A stretch of DNA of 64,000 nucleotides. It comes from Acetobacteraceae bacterium (GTDB taxonomy: Bacteria > Pseudomonadota > Alphaproteobacteria > Acetobacterales > Acetobacteraceae). A program made the translations under genes and the position numbers. Below the pieces are notes generated by a model, which was not told the origin of the DNA, ran no database searches, and saw only the letters and a list, made by a program, of their open reading frames with translations. Shown here in pieces: positions 51,718 to 60,795 of the stretch. The stretch covers positions 1 through 64,000 of the forward strand of contig JANXMB010000128.1 in the NCBI GenBank assembly GCA_025354865.1. Direction: 5' to 3'. Position 1 is the first letter of the stretch. Each line of letters starts with the position of its first letter.

Positions 51718-53129
51718 GGCTCCTTCTGGTTCCGATCGGTTTCAATGCGATTGAGTTCACCCGGGACATCTTCGATATCGTAAGATGAAGCCAGGGTTTT
51801 CACGGCCGTCTCACGGCTGATATGTCCAGCATTCGCCAGCGTCGAAAGCGTTTGCGCGTCCCGTTGACGGTCCTCGGATGTGGGCGGATACCAGGCGGGC
51901 CAGCGTAACGATAGCGGCGCCGTCGTATCCAACGGTCCGATCTGCCGACCGGCGACGATCAACGAATATCGGACCGATGCCCGGACCACCATGCGCATCA
52001 GCGCCAATAGGGCGCCCTCGCCGTAGGTAACCCGCAGATTATCGGCCAGCCACAGTAAGCCTTGGTTCAACATCTCCAGGGCGCGACCCGATTGTGCGGC
52101 GGTGAGCTTGCTGGGGCTGGCCCGATTGCCATGGATGCTTTCCAAGGCGAATTCCCGCAGCAACCGCACATACTCGATGACGGCCGAGGATGCGGTACCC
52201 CCGATTTCGAGCAATCGTGCATCGCCCTTCTCGCTGACGATCAAGGCATTGCCGGCACCTCTGACGATCTCGGAATCGACACCGGCCGGTTCCTTGATCA
52301 AAAGCGTCGGGTCGCTGCTGTATTTCAGCCCACGCCCGGCTTGGCTGAGCTGATAGTCGATTTCGATCTGCGTCTCGATAGCGGCCTGGAATGTGCAGGC
52401 GCCATCGTTGCTGTCGCCGGTCACCGAAAAGCCGGGCAAGTTACGAATCCAGACGATCGGCACGAAACCTAGGCCGTGTCGAACAGTACGGGTCGTATCG
52501 ATGTCCGGCGGAAGGTTGGATGCGGTCGGCGATGGCAGGAACCATGTTTCGGTTTCTGTATCCCAATGACGGGCGAACCAGTAGTCCTGATCGATATCGT
52601 CGATCTCGTAACCGCTTGCGGCCAGCACGTGGCCCGATACTTTGTAGCGTTCCGTGACGGACAGCAGATCGTCCGGCGCCGCCGGATCCCATGTCGGGGT
52701 CAAATAGAGTGTATCGACGTAGCTGAAAAAGACGCGTCCGCGCAGAACGCGCATTAGCACGGCAGCGGAACCGATCGAACCTTTGATGGCCGTTTCCGTC
52801 ATTACGAGGTTCAGGCGCGTTTCTTTGATCAAATCGGCCAGGATGCCCCGCAGCGTATGATCCGGGCAGTCGACCGAGGGAAAATGCCCCTCGCTGAACA
52901 AGAGAGAAACGCTATCTTCGACGACCAGCCGACAAAGCGGATACCGGACGCTGGGGCGCCGATTTCGCAGTGGAATATACTCTCCGCCAGCGCCGCGCTC
53001 TTCATTGAATGAGTAAGGCAGGATATTGTAAAATGTGCCGGTAAGGACGCGGTTCAATATATCCAGCGTGCGTGTGCGGCCGGGATAAGCGGTGTCTCTG
53101 GGGACGAGGGCACCGATCGTGTCGAACAT
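51714..53129 (-). CDS. phage portal protein
   Basis: 471 residues. The protein has the alternating helix/beta layout of SPP1 gp6-like portals: PLCRLVVEDSVSLLFSEG, YVDTLYLTPTWDP, the central helix with EYVRLLREFALESIHGNRAS, and the C-terminal SGRALEMLNQGLLWLADNLR. It follows the large terminase by 17 bases, the standard order. Portals form the dodecameric DNA entry ring at a capsid vertex. Confidence 0.87.
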   Translation of the reverse strand: MFDTIGALVPRDTAYPGRTRTLDILNRVLTGTFYNILPYSFNEERGAGGEYIPLRNRRPSVRYPLCRLVVEDSVSLLFSEGHFPSVDCPDHTLRGILADLIKETRLNLVMTETAIKGSIGSAAVLMRVLRGRVFFSYVDTLYLTPTWDPAAPDDLLSVTERYKVSGHVLAASGYEIDDIDQDYWFARHWDTETETWFLPSPTASNLPPDIDTTRTVRHGLGFVPIVWIRNLPGFSVTGDSNDGACTFQAAIETQIEIDYQLSQAGRGLKYSSDPTLLIKEPAGVDSEIVRGAGNALIVSEKGDARLLEIGGTASSAVIEYVRLLREFALESIHGNRASPSKLTAAQSGRALEMLNQGLLWLADNLRVTYGEGALLALMRMVVRASVRYSLIVAGRQIGPLDTTAPLSLRWPAWYPPTSEDRQRDAQTLSTLANAGHISRETAVKTLASSYDIEDVPGELNRIETDRNQKEP

Positions 53130-53146
53130 ATAACCCTCATGCGGTG

Positions 53147-54562
53147 TTATCTTGATAGGTGAAGGCTGGCGATCTTCCGGGTGGGAGTGCCCAGATTCAC
53201 AAGCGTCATAAAGGCCCGCACGAAAGCATCGACCTGATCGTCTTTGCCTCCGTAGGGAAAATCCCTTAATTCATCGGCAAATATGCGATTCCAATCCGCT
53301 CGCACGATCGAAACATTTCCGGCTTCGACCTGCGATGACAAAGGTTGTGCCCGGACAATCTTCGAACCGCTTTCGCGTGAAGCAACCACATGGTAACCGG
53401 CGAGAAGCCCGGTCAGATGGGCCACCTGACTCTTGCCGGCTTGGCCCGGATCTTCGGGAAGGCCGACATGCACCGATGGTCCGTCGGTTCGTGCCGCTGC
53501 GAGAATGGCTTGCTCGATATCGCGTGCCGTTCCGCGGGTGCGCACAACGTCCAGAACCAGGAATTGTCCGGGCCGTTCCAGTCGCAATTTGACCCCGACG
53601 GTCCAGTCGGGATTGTTCGTACCATTCGCGACCGTTGCCGCCAGATCCCATGCCCGCACGGTCCTCCCGCCCGGGGTGGAGGACCCATCGACGGGCACCA
53701 GACAGGCAACTTTGAACATGCCGCCTTCGAGTGGGCGGGGCGATTGCTGATAGGCCGCGAACCAAGCCCGTTCTCCGACGGTCGCGCGCTTTCGTGCGAG
53801 AGCGTGGACATCTTCCCACTCCGGCCAAAGCGCAGCGCCGGGGGGGCGTCCGAGCGGATCGGCGTCTTCGGCGATGGCGGGAAGTCGGAGAATGCGCCAA
53901 CCGTCATCGACATGTTGCCGGAGACGGCCAGCAAGATCGTCTTCGTGCCATCGTGTCATAACGATGAGAATGCGGCCTTTCGGCTTCAGGCGGGTTGTCA
54001 GGTCGGATCGATACCATTCCCAAAGCCGATCCCGATCGGTATGTCGGTCCGCCTGCGCCTGACTGCCAACAGGATCGTCCACGATCACCAGATCGGCTCG
54101 GCGTCCGATAATCGAGCCCCGGGTTCCGGCAGCGAAATATTCTCCGCCGTTGGAGATACGCCATTGCAATGCCGATCTGTTACCCTTGGCCAGTGTGTAA
54201 CCGAGCTGGGCTTCTTGGGTCGATATCAGGTCGCGGACCTGCCCGCCAAAATAGGCGGCGAGCGAGGCATTGTGGGACGCGGCGATGATGGAGCTACCGG
54301 GATGCTGCCCAAACCACCAGGCTGGGAATAGTTTCGACGCGAAGGTCGATTTTGCCGAACCCGGCGGCATGTGGACGAGAAGCCGATCGATGCGACCGGC
54401 CGATAGCGATTCCAATTCGCTCAGCAGCAACCGATGGTGCCGAGCGGGGGTTTGGTCGGAGCTTTTCAGAACATGGACAGCCCAATCAGAGAGAGTAATA
54501 GGAGACGAATTCACCGGAATCGTCGCGGCCTCGGATTTGCGGTCGTCTTGCGGACTCCTCAT
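53147..54562 (-). CDS. terminase large subunit
   Basis: 471 residues. The ATPase domain has a Walker A variant PPGSAKS (66-72), Walker B LVIVDDP (158-164) and the coupling motif VMTRWHEDDLAGRL around 201-214. The nuclease domain has metal-binding acidic residues in WDLAAT (Asp306), NNPDW (Asp319) and KDDQVDAF near the end. It cuts and packages DNA into the head. It is the first gene of the phage block; no small-terminase gene is found upstream. Confidence 0.92.
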   Translation of the reverse strand: MRSPQDDRKSEAATIPVNSSPITLSDWAVHVLKSSDQTPARHHRLLLSELESLSAGRIDRLLVHMPPGSAKSTFASKLFPAWWFGQHPGSSIIAASHNASLAAYFGGQVRDLISTQEAQLGYTLAKGNRSALQWRISNGGEYFAAGTRGSIIGRRADLVIVDDPVGSQAQADRHTDRDRLWEWYRSDLTTRLKPKGRILIVMTRWHEDDLAGRLRQHVDDGWRILRLPAIAEDADPLGRPPGAALWPEWEDVHALARKRATVGERAWFAAYQQSPRPLEGGMFKVACLVPVDGSSTPGGRTVRAWDLAATVANGTNNPDWTVGVKLRLERPGQFLVLDVVRTRGTARDIEQAILAAARTDGPSVHVGLPEDPGQAGKSQVAHLTGLLAGYHVVASRESGSKIVRAQPLSSQVEAGNVSIVRADWNRIFADELRDFPYGGKDDQVDAFVRAFMTLVNLGTPTRKIASLHLSR

Positions 54563-54967
54563 CGATCAGAGGACCGATTTCCAGTACGAAATGTATCGCA
54601 TATTTGCCTTTACCGTTTCGCGTATGAATGCACGGCACCTTGCCTACGGGGCGCCTGTGGCGCGAAAGCGCCGGCTTGCAGCGCCGAAGAAGACAGGCCG
54701 ATGCTCAGTCGCCTCGTCGAAGAGACGGCTTTACTGTGCGGAATATAGAAATCGCGTAATATATGAAGCAAAGACGGCGGAGGCACCGGGAAAATGGGGC
54801 GCACCGGCCGTCGCGGCGCAAATCGCCATCGTGAGAAAAGGTATACGCTTTTTTGGGGTAGTTGGTCAAGCATTTTTTCCCTGAGAGGCATAATTTCTTT
54901 GGTGGCCGGCACGGCCCGCAAGCGGCACCACGGTGGCGTCGAACGGCATTAGTGGCTAAACAGCGGT
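54563..54967. other. intergenic region between terminase and DinG-like gene
   Basis: About 405 bases between divergent genes, AT-richer than the surroundings. It contains a minus-strand promoter-like sequence at 54840-54869 and a GC-rich hairpin stretch near 54650-54690. Open frames of about 100 codons on both strands show no family match or clear ribosome site, so none is called. No integrase, repressor or att-like repeat was recognised. Confidence 0.55.
54840..54869 (-). promoter_or_regulatory. candidate promoter for the phage structural operon
   Basis: On the minus strand TTGACC (54869-54864) and TATACC (54845-54840) are separated by 18 bases; the -35 matches five of six consensus bases. 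It points towards the terminase gene about 280 bases downstream and lies in the only long gap upstream of the 24-kb block. Sequence match only. Confidence 0.4.
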
Positions 54968-57799
54968 GTGCATCGAACGATTCCCCTGCCGCCCGGGCCG
55001 GCAATCGCGGTTGGGTATGGCCGCAGCGCCGTGCTCACGCCCGACGGCGAACTGCTGACCATCCCCACACACGAATCCGCCGCGCTCCTGAGGGGCATGC
55101 CCCCGCCGCTGTTGGTCCACGCGCCGGCAACCTTCCGCCGGCTCGGTGTTCGGCCGGGGCCGGCGTTCGACCTCCTGGAACTGTTCGCCTTCGTCTACCC
55201 CGCCAAGGCCGCCGCTCCGACGGCCCGAGGTCTCGCGCTGGCGTTGGACCATCCCTATAAGGAAGACGGTCTCGATGCGGAGGCAGCGTTGCTGCCGGAC
55301 CTGACAGCCGCAATGCTCCATCGTTTGCAGCAGGCCCGCGACACTTTGTTGAATCGCGATGCAGCCGGGTTGGCCGCCTACATGGGCAAGGCCGGCTGGG
55401 GCTGGGCACCCTATGTGATGGCTGCCCTCGGCCGAGAAGGGGACACCGCGTCCAACGAACCCTTGAAGGTCTGGAAGCGACTGCCGGAATGGGAAGAAGC
55501 AGCCCCTGTGCCGCCGCCGACCTCCCATCCCGTCAGCCAGGCCGAAGCCCGCAGTCGGCTCGCAACCCTGCTCGGTCCCCAGGCGGAGCAAAGGCCCGGG
55601 CAAGGCGATTACGCTGGCGCGGTCACGGCCGCCTTCGCGCCGCGGGAGGTTCGGGGCGATCCGCACATCGTCCTGGCCGAGGCCGGGACGGGCACGGGTA
55701 AAACCCTGGGCTACCTCGCGCCGGCCAGCGTCTGGGCGGAAAAAAATCGCGGCCCTGTTTGGATCAGCACCTTCACCCGCCACCTCCAACGGCAAATCGA
55801 TTCCGAGGTGAACAAGCTGATCCCGGACGCCGCCGAACGCCGCAAACGCGTCGTCGTTCGCAAAGGCCGGGAGAACTATCTCTGCCTGCTGAACCTGGAA
55901 GACGCGGTCATGGGCGCGACCGGGGGGATGGCTTTCTCCCAGGCCATTTTGCTTGGACTAATTGCCCGCTGGGCCGTCTCCAGCGCCGATGGCGACCTCC
56001 AAGGCGGCGACCTCCCTGGCTGGCTCGGGGAACTGCATGGCCAGGTGGCGATCGCCGCCCTGGCCGATCGACGCGGCGAGTGCATACATTCGGCCTGCCC
56101 CCATTGGCGGCGTTGCTTCGTGGAACACACGATCCGACGCGCCAAAACCGCCGATCTGGTGGTCGCGAACCACGCCCTCGTGATGACCCAGGCCGCATGG
56201 GGGGGGCTCGACGATAACGCCGTCCCGACACGCTACGTGTTCGACGAAGGCCATCATCTGTTCGACGCGGCGGATTCGGCCTTTTCTGCCGTGCTTTCGG
56301 GACTTGAAACGGCGGAGTTGCGGCGCTGGCTGTTGGGCGCGGAAGGCGGCCGATCCCGTGCAAGGGGCCTGCGGCGGCGGATCGAGGAACTGGTGGCCGG
56401 ACGCCCCAACCTGGAGGCCCCGCTCGATGCCGTCCTGCAGGCCGCTCGCACACTGCCCGCCGGTGGTTGGGCGCAACGCCTGACGGAGGCCGGACCGGAA
56501 TTGACCGGGATCGAGGCAACCAGAGCCAATCCGACCGAGGTCTTTCTGCGCGTGGTACATCGGCAAGTGCTCGCCCGAGTCGGTAACGCCGACGATGCGC
56601 CAGGACGCCCCGCAGCCTGGGGTGCCCTGGAATGCGATGTGTTTCCAATCGCAGCCGATGTCTCCAACGCTTCAGAGTCCCTCGTTCGGGCGCTCGGGCG
56701 CATCGCCGAGCCGGCGACGACATTGTGCAATCGTCTGACAGCGCGCCTGGAAGACGAGGCGGAGGATATGGATACCGCGACCAGGGTGCGGATCGAAGCC
56801 GTATGCCGGTCGCTGACCCGGCGCGCCTTGAATCCGCTCGCCGCTTGGCAAGGTATGCTGCGCGCATTGACCGAGGTGCCAGCGGAGCCCGGCCAGCGTC
56901 CGGAGCATGTCTTGTTTCTGCGGATCGACCGGCGCGATGGGAATCGGGACGTGGATGTCGGCTTGCATCGACACTGGTTGGACCCGACGATCCCGTTCGC
57001 CGCGACTTTGGCTGCGCCCGCGCAAGGGTTAGTGGTGACGTCGGCCACCTTGCGCGATTCTGGGGACACGGATCCCGAAGCCGCCTGGATCGCGGCCGAA
57101 GCTCGGGTCGGCGCGCGGCACCTGCCGTCCCCCGCGATACGCACAGCCGTGTCGTCGCCGTTCGACTATGCCGCGCAGACTCGCGCCTTCGTGGTGACCG
57201 ATGTTGCCGGTACCAATCTCGATCGACTGGCGGCCGCGTACCGAGCGCTGTTCTTGGCGGCGGGCGGCGGCGGCCTCGGGTTGTTTACCGCAATCCGGCG
57301 GTTGCGCGCGGTGCACGAACGGATTGCGCCGGATTTGGAAGCAGCAGGCATCCCGCTATTCGCCCAACATGTCGATGTAATGGGGAATGCCACTCTGGTA
57401 GACATCTTCCGAACCGAGGAAGAAAGCTGTCTGCTCGGAACCGACGCTATGCGCGACGGGGTCGATGTGCCGGGTCGAGCGCTTCGGTTGGTTGTGTTCG
57501 AAAAAGTGCCATGGCCGAGGCCGGATATTCTGCACCGTGAGCGGCGCATCCACCTTTCCGAAGGCGATCCGAGGGGTTACGACGACCGTATCGCGCGGTT
57601 GCGTCTGCGCCAGGCATTCGGGCGGTTGATACGACGCGCCTCCGACCGGGGGGTTTTCGTGCTGCTCGATCGTGGGACGCCAAGCCGCATCCTGTCGGCT
57701 TTTCCCGCCGGCGTGACCGTCGAACGCGTCGGGCTCGCGCAAGCCGTTGCCCGAACCAGCGCGTTCTTGTCCGAAACGCCGCCTGCCGGCGCAATTTGA
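54968..57799 (+). CDS. dinG: ATP-dependent DNA helicase, DinG family
   Basis: 943 residues. A family-specific N-terminal extension (about 1-200) precedes a superfamily-2 helicase core: Walker A GTGTGKT at 240-246, DEGH box 426-429, and the C-terminal QAFGRLIRR motif VI. Four cysteines (306, 372, 377, 383) fit the 4Fe-4S domain of XPD/DinG helicases. DinG unwinds D-loops, R-loops and forked DNA in damage response. The start is GTG 54968 with no strong ribosome site. It faces away from the phage block and is followed 8 bases later by the kinase gene. Confidence 0.88.
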   Translation: MHRTIPLPPGPAIAVGYGRSAVLTPDGELLTIPTHESAALLRGMPPPLLVHAPATFRRLGVRPGPAFDLLELFAFVYPAKAAAPTARGLALALDHPYKEDGLDAEAALLPDLTAAMLHRLQQARDTLLNRDAAGLAAYMGKAGWGWAPYVMAALGREGDTASNEPLKVWKRLPEWEEAAPVPPPTSHPVSQAEARSRLATLLGPQAEQRPGQGDYAGAVTAAFAPREVRGDPHIVLAEAGTGTGKTLGYLAPASVWAEKNRGPVWISTFTRHLQRQIDSEVNKLIPDAAERRKRVVVRKGRENYLCLLNLEDAVMGATGGMAFSQAILLGLIARWAVSSADGDLQGGDLPGWLGELHGQVAIAALADRRGECIHSACPHWRRCFVEHTIRRAKTADLVVANHALVMTQAAWGGLDDNAVPTRYVFDEGHHLFDAADSAFSAVLSGLETAELRRWLLGAEGGRSRARGLRRRIEELVAGRPNLEAPLDAVLQAARTLPAGGWAQRLTEAGPELTGIEATRANPTEVFLRVVHRQVLARVGNADDAPGRPAAWGALECDVFPIAADVSNASESLVRALGRIAEPATTLCNRLTARLEDEAEDMDTATRVRIEAVCRSLTRRALNPLAAWQGMLRALTEVPAEPGQRPEHVLFLRIDRRDGNRDVDVGLHRHWLDPTIPFAATLAAPAQGLVVTSATLRDSGDTDPEAAWIAAEARVGARHLPSPAIRTAVSSPFDYAAQTRAFVVTDVAGTNLDRLAAAYRALFLAAGGGGLGLFTAIRRLRAVHERIAPDLEAAGIPLFAQHVDVMGNATLVDIFRTEEESCLLGTDAMRDGVDVPGRALRLVVFEKVPWPRPDILHRERRIHLSEGDPRGYDDRIARLRLRQAFGRLIRRASDRGVFVLLDRGTPSRILSAFPAGVTVERVGLAQAVARTSAFLSETPPAGAI

Positions 57800-57807
57800 G
57801 GTAACCG

Positions 57808-59172
57808 ATGTTCGCCCTTGTCGCGAGTATCGCGAGTCTTCCGACAGTCTGCCTGTTCGTCGGGGCCGCCATGGGATGGGTGCAGCCATGGGCAGCCCTC
57901 GGCATCGCCTGTCTCACGATCTTGGTCGCCGCTGCGTGCGTGGCGGTCGTGCGGCGCGATCAACGGCTGCTGTCGTTCGTGGTCCGTAAGCTCGCCTCGG
58001 ATGAGCCGCAGGATGCATCTGCGGTGGTTGCCGAGCCGATCGTGCTCGAAACATTGGGGCGCGAACTGGATTATCTGGCGCGTCGGGTCGCACCCCGCGC
58101 GGCGTTGGTCGAACAATTGCGGCGGGCAGACGCCCTCATTCTCGAACGGTTGCCGGATCCCTTGATCGTGCTGGCCGGCGACGGCGCGGTGCGCCGAGCC
58201 AATGCGGCCGCACGCTCGACCTATGGCGACGATATGGCGGCGGTACTCCGCCATCCCGGTTTACGGGGGGCGATCGAGCGTACCTTTGCCTCCGGCGCGG
58301 TGCAGACAGCGGAATTGACTTTGCCCGCGCCGGTGGAGCGCGATGTACAGGCGTCGGTCGTGCCGATGGACCCGCCGCTGGCCGATGGGGGCCGCGCGAT
58401 CGTTGTTTTATCCGACCGAACCCGCGAACGCATGGTTGAGCGTATGCGTGCCGATTTCGTTGCCAATGTCAGCCATGAGCTTCGCACGCCGCTGACATCG
58501 TTGATCGGGTTTATTGAAACATTGCGCGGTCCCGCCGCCGACGATCCCCCTGCCCAGCAACGATTTCTCGCCATCATGGCGGAGCAGGGCGCGCGGATGA
58601 ACCGGCTGATCGACGACTTGTTGAGTCTCTCCAGGATCGAATTGATCGAGCACCAACTCCCATCGGAGGCTATGGACCTCAAGGAATTGATCGGTCGGCT
58701 GGTAGCAGCGTTCGAGCCGCGCTTGTTGCAACGGAATGCGCGTGTCGATGTGCAGTTCGAGGACGGTTTGCCGGAAATCGTTGGCGATCCAGATCAAATA
58801 GCCCAGGTCGTACAAAACCTCCTGGACAACGCGATGAAATACGGCGGCGAGGGCGGCACGATCGGTTTGAAGGTCGAACGTCCGCCGCCTGGGGGCCGGT
58901 GGCCGAACCGTCCGGGCCTGACGATCGTCGTGACGGATCGCGGTGCCGGCATCCCGCGCGAGCACATTCCAAGGCTGACCGAGCGCTTTTACCGCGTTGA
59001 CAAAGGGCGGTCTCGGGCGGTGGGCGGCACGGGGCTGGGTCTGGCGATCGTCAAGCATATCGTCAACCGCCATCGCGGCCAGCTATCGATCGAGAGCGAG
59101 GTCGGTGTCGGCACCACCGTCGGTGTGTGGCTGCCCCTCACGCAGCCATCGGCTGGGACCAAGGCGGCGTAG
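57808..59172 (+). CDS. phoR: sensor histidine kinase, PhoR-like
   Basis: 454 residues with two N-terminal membrane helices (about 5-50), a PAS-like region (LERLPDPLIVLAGDGAVRRAN) and a kinase core. The H-box is VSHELRTPLTS with His223, the N-box DNAMKYGG, and G-boxes DRGAGIP and GGTGLGLAIVKH. It matches the PhoR type that controls phosphate starvation through PhoB. No phoB or pst gene is adjacent in the window, so partner and signal are inferred only from resemblance. Confidence 0.85.
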   Translation: MFALVASIASLPTVCLFVGAAMGWVQPWAALGIACLTILVAAACVAVVRRDQRLLSFVVRKLASDEPQDASAVVAEPIVLETLGRELDYLARRVAPRAALVEQLRRADALILERLPDPLIVLAGDGAVRRANAAARSTYGDDMAAVLRHPGLRGAIERTFASGAVQTAELTLPAPVERDVQASVVPMDPPLADGGRAIVVLSDRTRERMVERMRADFVANVSHELRTPLTSLIGFIETLRGPAADDPPAQQRFLAIMAEQGARMNRLIDDLLSLSRIELIEHQLPSEAMDLKELIGRLVAAFEPRLLQRNARVDVQFEDGLPEIVGDPDQIAQVVQNLLDNAMKYGGEGGTIGLKVERPPPGGRWPNRPGLTIVVTDRGAGIPREHIPRLTERFYRVDKGRSRAVGGTGLGLAIVKHIVNRHRGQLSIESEVGVGTTVGVWLPLTQPSAGTKAA

Positions 59173-59194
59173 GGGTCCGGGCGGGCGATAAAGC

Positions 59195-59845
59195 CTATCG
59201 TTGCCCCGTCAGCCGATAAAGTGCGACCGCTCGTTCGGTGCGATCCTCCAATTCCAGGGACGTCGGCACCCGATAATGCGCGAAAGGGGCGAGCCCGGTA
59301 GGCGGCAGATAGGTGCGGCCTGGGTCGGCAATCCAGACCTCGGCCGTGTGTGCCAGGCAGGTCAGCCAGGGCAGGATATGCCCGGTCATGGGCGCTTCGT
59401 AGCACACGTCGCCGCACAAAATCAGATCCCATCGGCATGCGGACCCGACGATGTCGCCCGACAAGGCATCGATCTCGATGTCGTTCTCCGCAGCATTCAG
59501 GCGCATGGCAGCGATGGCCATCGGGTCGATTTCCGCCGCTTCGACCGACGCCGCACCGGCTTTGACGCACGCAATGGCCGCCAAACCGCAGCCTGCCGCG
59601 AAATCCAACACCCGCCGACCGGCAACGATGTCCGGGCGGTCCAAGATGTGGCGCGCCATCGCCACGCTGCCCGGCCAAGCAAACGCCCAGAACGGCGGGG
59701 CGGTGTTGTTTTCGGCTAGCCAATCCTCGGTGGCTTGCCAAATCGGGGTGATTTCCGTCGCCAACCACAGCCGAATCTCCGGCACCATCGAATGGGCCGA
59801 GAGGATCGTGTTGCGCCGGATGAAATCGCCCGGTGCGCTTGTCAC
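59195..59845 (-). CDS. class I methyltransferase (METTL20/ETF-lysine methyltransferase-like)
   Basis: 216 residues from GTG 59845, which overlaps the ubiA stop as GTGA; an ATG a short way inside is an alternative. The SAM site is VLDFAAGCGLAAIA with the acidic loop AAEIDP. The preceding PPFWAFAWPGSVAMAR is characteristic of the METTL20 group that methylates lysines of the electron-transfer flavoprotein beta subunit. The target here is inferred from family only. Confidence 0.78.
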   Translation of the reverse strand: MTSAPGDFIRRNTILSAHSMVPEIRLWLATEITPIWQATEDWLAENNTAPPFWAFAWPGSVAMARHILDRPDIVAGRRVLDFAAGCGLAAIACVKAGAASVEAAEIDPMAIAAMRLNAAENDIEIDALSGDIVGSACRWDLILCGDVCYEAPMTGHILPWLTCLAHTAEVWIADPGRTYLPPTGLAPFAHYRVPTSLELEDRTERAVALYRLTGQR

Positions 59846-60741
59846 AGCCGGCCCACTAGGATCGCCGCCGCGACCGCCAACCCAACCTCCCGGTTCGCGC
59901 GGAACAGGCGCAAGCAGCCTGCGGGATCGTGGATATCCAACTGCACAATCTGGCGGATCAGCAGCGCCGCCGGCAAGGCCAATGCCGCGTAGAAACCCCA
60001 ATGCAGCCCGGCCATCCATCCGGCGGTGCCCAACAGAAGGACGGCCCCGGCATAGCAGGTTGCCAGGAACGGGGCGGTGCTCTCGCCGAACAGCCGCGCG
60101 GTGGATTTCACCCCGATCAACGCGTCGTCGTCGCGATCCTGGTGCGCGTAGATCGTGTCGAAGCCCAGGTCCCAAAAGATCGCCGCCGCATACAGCGCCG
60201 CCCATGCGAAATCCAACCGGTCGGCACCGGCCGCGTATCCCAGTGGCGCGCCGAAGCCGAACGTAAAGCCCATCATCAGTTGGGGCCACCACGTGATCCG
60301 CTTCGCCAATGGGTAAAGCCCAACCAGAACCAGGGAGGCGACACCGAGCGCCTGGGACAAACCGTTGAGTTGCAGAAGTATCCCAAGGCCGAGGGACAGC
60401 AGGCAGGCCAGGAATACCAATGCGTGGCGCGGTCGCAGCATGCCCGATGCCAGCGGTCTGCCGGCCGTGCGTGCGACCATCCGATCGATATCGCGATCCC
60501 ACAGGTCGTTCACGACGCACCCGGCCGAACGCATGGTCAGACTGCCGATGCCGAACAGCAGGATCAGCCGCACCGTTTCGGTCCAGGATGGCGTCGCGAG
60601 CAGGATGCCCCAAATTCCCGGAAGAAAGAGCAACCAGGTGCCGATCGGACGGTCGAGCCGAGCAAGCAGGATGTAGGGAAGCCAGCCGCGCGGCATGCGG
60701 GCGACCCAGCCGGTTGCGACGATATCGGTGTGTATGGTCAT
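59842..60741 (-). CDS. ubiA: 4-hydroxybenzoate polyprenyltransferase
   Basis: 299 residues, multi-spanning. The first Asp-rich motif is NDLWDRDID (78-86) and the second lies in YAHQDRDDD. It prenylates 4-hydroxybenzoate in ubiquinone biosynthesis in the inner membrane. The stop overlaps the methyltransferase start (GTGA). The gene is divergent from rsmE, in an arrangement frequent in alphaproteobacteria. Confidence 0.95.
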   Translation of the reverse strand: MTIHTDIVATGWVARMPRGWLPYILLARLDRPIGTWLLFLPGIWGILLATPSWTETVRLILLFGIGSLTMRSAGCVVNDLWDRDIDRMVARTAGRPLASGMLRPRHALVFLACLLSLGLGILLQLNGLSQALGVASLVLVGLYPLAKRITWWPQLMMGFTFGFGAPLGYAAGADRLDFAWAALYAAAIFWDLGFDTIYAHQDRDDDALIGVKSTARLFGESTAPFLATCYAGAVLLLGTAGWMAGLHWGFYAALALPAALLIRQIVQLDIHDPAGCLRLFRANREVGLAVAAAILVGRL

Positions 60742-60795
60742 TGCTGCTACTGTGCGCGCCGATGCCCTTCGGTCAACCGGAAACCGCTCGCCCCG

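Noticed and set aside
54610..54921. 103-codon minus-strand frame in the gap upstream of terminase
   Set aside because: Pro/Arg/Ser-rich, no ribosome site, no motif; several alternative frames of equal quality overlap it, so it was not called as small terminase.
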